Source: Elizabethkingia bruuniana (GTDB taxonomy: Bacteria; Bacteroidota; Bacteroidia; Flavobacteriales; Weeksellaceae). From it: a stretch of DNA of 64,000 bases. Of the stretch, positions 62,775-64,000 are shown piece after piece. The notes below the pieces were generated by a model. It was not told the origin of the DNA, ran no database searches, and saw only the letters and a program-made list of their open reading frames with translations. The translations under genes and the position numbers were made by a program. Positions within the stretch are counted from its first letter, which is position 1. Every line of letters begins with the position of its first letter. The stretch lies in contig NZ_CP014337.1 of NCBI RefSeq assembly GCF_002024805.1, positions 1,798,001-1,862,000 on the forward strand, written 5' to 3'.

Positions 62775-64000
62775 ATGGAAACTAAAACACAATACGTTCC
62801 TTACAAAGTTAAGGATATTTCTCTGGCTGAATGGGGAAGAAAAGAGATAGAACTGGCTGAGGCTGAGATGCCTGGTCTTATGGCTATCCGTGAGGAGTAC
62901 GGTCCACAACAACCGTTGAAAGGAGCACGCATCGCAGGATGTCTTCACATGACAATCCAGACAGCTGTTCTTATCGAAACTTTAGTTGCTCTTGGAGCTG
63001 ACGTTACATGGTCTTCTTGTAACATCTTCTCTACTCAGGATCATGCCGCTGCTGCTATTGCTGCTGCCGGAATTCCTGTGTATGCATGGAAAGGTATGAA
63101 CGAGGAGGAATTTGACTGGTGTATCGAGCAGACACTTTTCTTCGGAGAAGACAGACAGCCACTAAACATGATCCTTGATGATGGTGGTGACCTTACCAAT
63201 ATGGTTTTCGACAAATACCCTGAATTAACAAAAGATATCAAAGGTCTTTCTGAAGAAACAACTACAGGAGTTCACAGATTATACGAAAGAATGCAGAATG
63301 GTACATTAGTAATGCCTGCAATCAACGTAAACGATTCAGTTACTAAGTCTAAATTCGACAACAAATATGGGTGTCGTGAGTCTGCAGTAGATGCTATCAG
63401 AAGGGCTACAGACGTTATGCTTGCTGGTAAGCGTGTTGTAGTTTGTGGTTTTGGAGATGTAGGTAAAGGTACTGCAGCTTCTTTCAGAGGAGCAGGTTCT
63501 ATCGTTACTGTAACTGAAATTGATCCAATCTGTGCATTACAGGCTGCAATGGAAGGTTATGAAGTAAAACAACTGGATACAGTTGTAGACAACGCAGATA
63601 TCATTATTACAACTACTGGTAACTTCGGTATTGTAAGAGGTGAGCATTTCGAAAAAATGAAAGACAAGACTATCGTATGTAACATCGGTCACTTCGATAA
63701 CGAAATCGATATGGCATGGTTAAACAAAAACCATGGTGCTACTAAAGTAGAAATCAAACCTCAGGTTGATAAATACAACGTTAATGGCAATGATATCATT
63801 ATCCTTGCTGAAGGACGTTTGGTAAACCTTGGTTGTGCTACTGGCCACCCTTCATTTGTAATGTCTAACTCTTTCTCCAACCAGACATTAGCTCAGATTG
63901 AACTTTGGGTACATTCTGACAAATATGAAAACAAAGTATATACTTTACCTAAGCACTTAGATGAAAAGGTAGCTGCACTTCACCTTAAGAAATTAGGTGT
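62775..64000 (+). CDS. ahcY: Adenosylhomocysteinase, 3' end outside window
   Basis: The frame is open from ATG 62775 to the window end, 408 codons of about 437. The enzyme splits S-adenosylhomocysteine into adenosine and homocysteine. [21 protein letters not shown] (in parts), [41 protein letters not shown] and [20 protein letters not shown] are substrate motifs. [21 protein letters not shown] is the NAD-binding loop, and [21 protein letters not shown] the late catalytic region. The missing part is the C-terminal tail. Confidence 0.96.
   Translation, partial: METKTQYVPYKVKDISLAEWGRKEIELAEAEMPGLMAIREEYGPQQPLKGARIAGCLHMTIQTAVLIETLVALGADVTWSSCNIFSTQDHAAAAIAAAGIPVYAWKGMNEEEFDWCIEQTLFFGEDRQPLNMILDDGGDLTNMVFDKYPELTKDIKGLSEETTTGVHRLYERMQNGTLVMPAINVNDSVTKSKFDNKYGCRESAVDAIRRATDVMLAGKRVVVCGFGDVGKGTAASFRGAGSIVTVTEIDPICALQAAMEGYEVKQLDTVVDNADIIITTTGNFGIVRGEHFEKMKDKTIVCNIGHFDNEIDMAWLNKNHGATKVEIKPQVDKYNVNGNDIIILAEGRLVNLGCATGHPSFVMSNSFSNQTLAQIELWVHSDKYENKVYTLPKHLDEKVAALHLKKLG

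Overview
The window looks like chromosomal DNA from a member of the Bacteroidota, class Flavobacteriia, most likely the Weeksellaceae (Elizabethkingia/Chryseobacterium group). The evidence is low GC, a SusC/SusD/SusE polysaccharide-utilisation locus, GLPGLI and DUF3667 family proteins, B. subtilis-type PurF, lipoproteins with Cys-Glu-Lys-Asp after the lipobox, and repeated Bacteroidota-type promoters (TTTG, about 19 bp, TAnnTTTG). The genus is an inference. I see no rRNA, tRNA, CRISPR array, phage or intact insertion sequence; this is mostly core genome with a few accessory modules.

Layout. 1-768: 3' part of a DUF3667 zinc-ribbon membrane protein. 933-10593 (minus): alpha-glucan utilisation locus susC-susD-susE-GH63-GH97, with a LacI-type operator upstream and no local regulator. 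10892-19517 (minus): purine biosynthesis genes purF, purC, purL and purB with a PAP2 phosphatase inserted. 19585-21959 (minus): PQQ-type sugar dehydrogenase lipoprotein, a small Cys-containing secreted protein and a thioredoxin-fold lipoprotein. 22068-26172 (plus): LpxL-like acyltransferase, GT2 glycosyltransferase, a heptameric repeat tract, DEDDh exonuclease, Lrp regulator and EamA exporter. 26232-31962 (minus): ApaG, 2-oxoglutarate dehydrogenase E2 and E1, and an SRPBCC-GyrI membrane-anchored protein. 32008-36647 (minus): glycogen operon glgB-glgA-glgC, divergent from a Tat-exported GH125 alpha-mannosidase. 38385-41276 (plus): AraC regulator, nitrilase-family amidohydrolase and two tandem related membrane proteins of unknown function. 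41343-46233: VOC protein, cyclase-family hydrolase, aldo/keto reductase, MFS exporter and divergent LysR. 46310-48547: GH92 alpha-mannosidase. 48637-49435: frameshifted GLPGLI gene. 49538-56129: FabH, CorA, HolB, outer-membrane beta-barrel, LptC and AnmK. 56328-62718: SRPBCC, NUDIX, MurF, HxlR/oxidoreductase pair, FUSC protein and Sfp-type PPTase. 62775-end: ahcY, cut by the window.

How the genes work together. The Sus locus imports and splits alpha-glucans, while the glg operon stores glucose as glycogen. GH92 and GH125 mannosidases would trim exported or host mannosides. The pur genes, ahcY, the sucAB pair, murF, holB, fabH and lptC are housekeeping.

I did not find a clear new defence or mobile system. 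The observations most worth following up are the tandem membrane-protein pair at 40240-41276, the A7-tract frameshift in the GLPGLI gene, three genes whose -7 box lies exactly 4 nt before the ATG (candidate leaderless mRNAs), the palindromic bidirectional promoter before ahcY, the 77-bp heptamer tract, and several palindromic or inverted-repeat intergenic elements.
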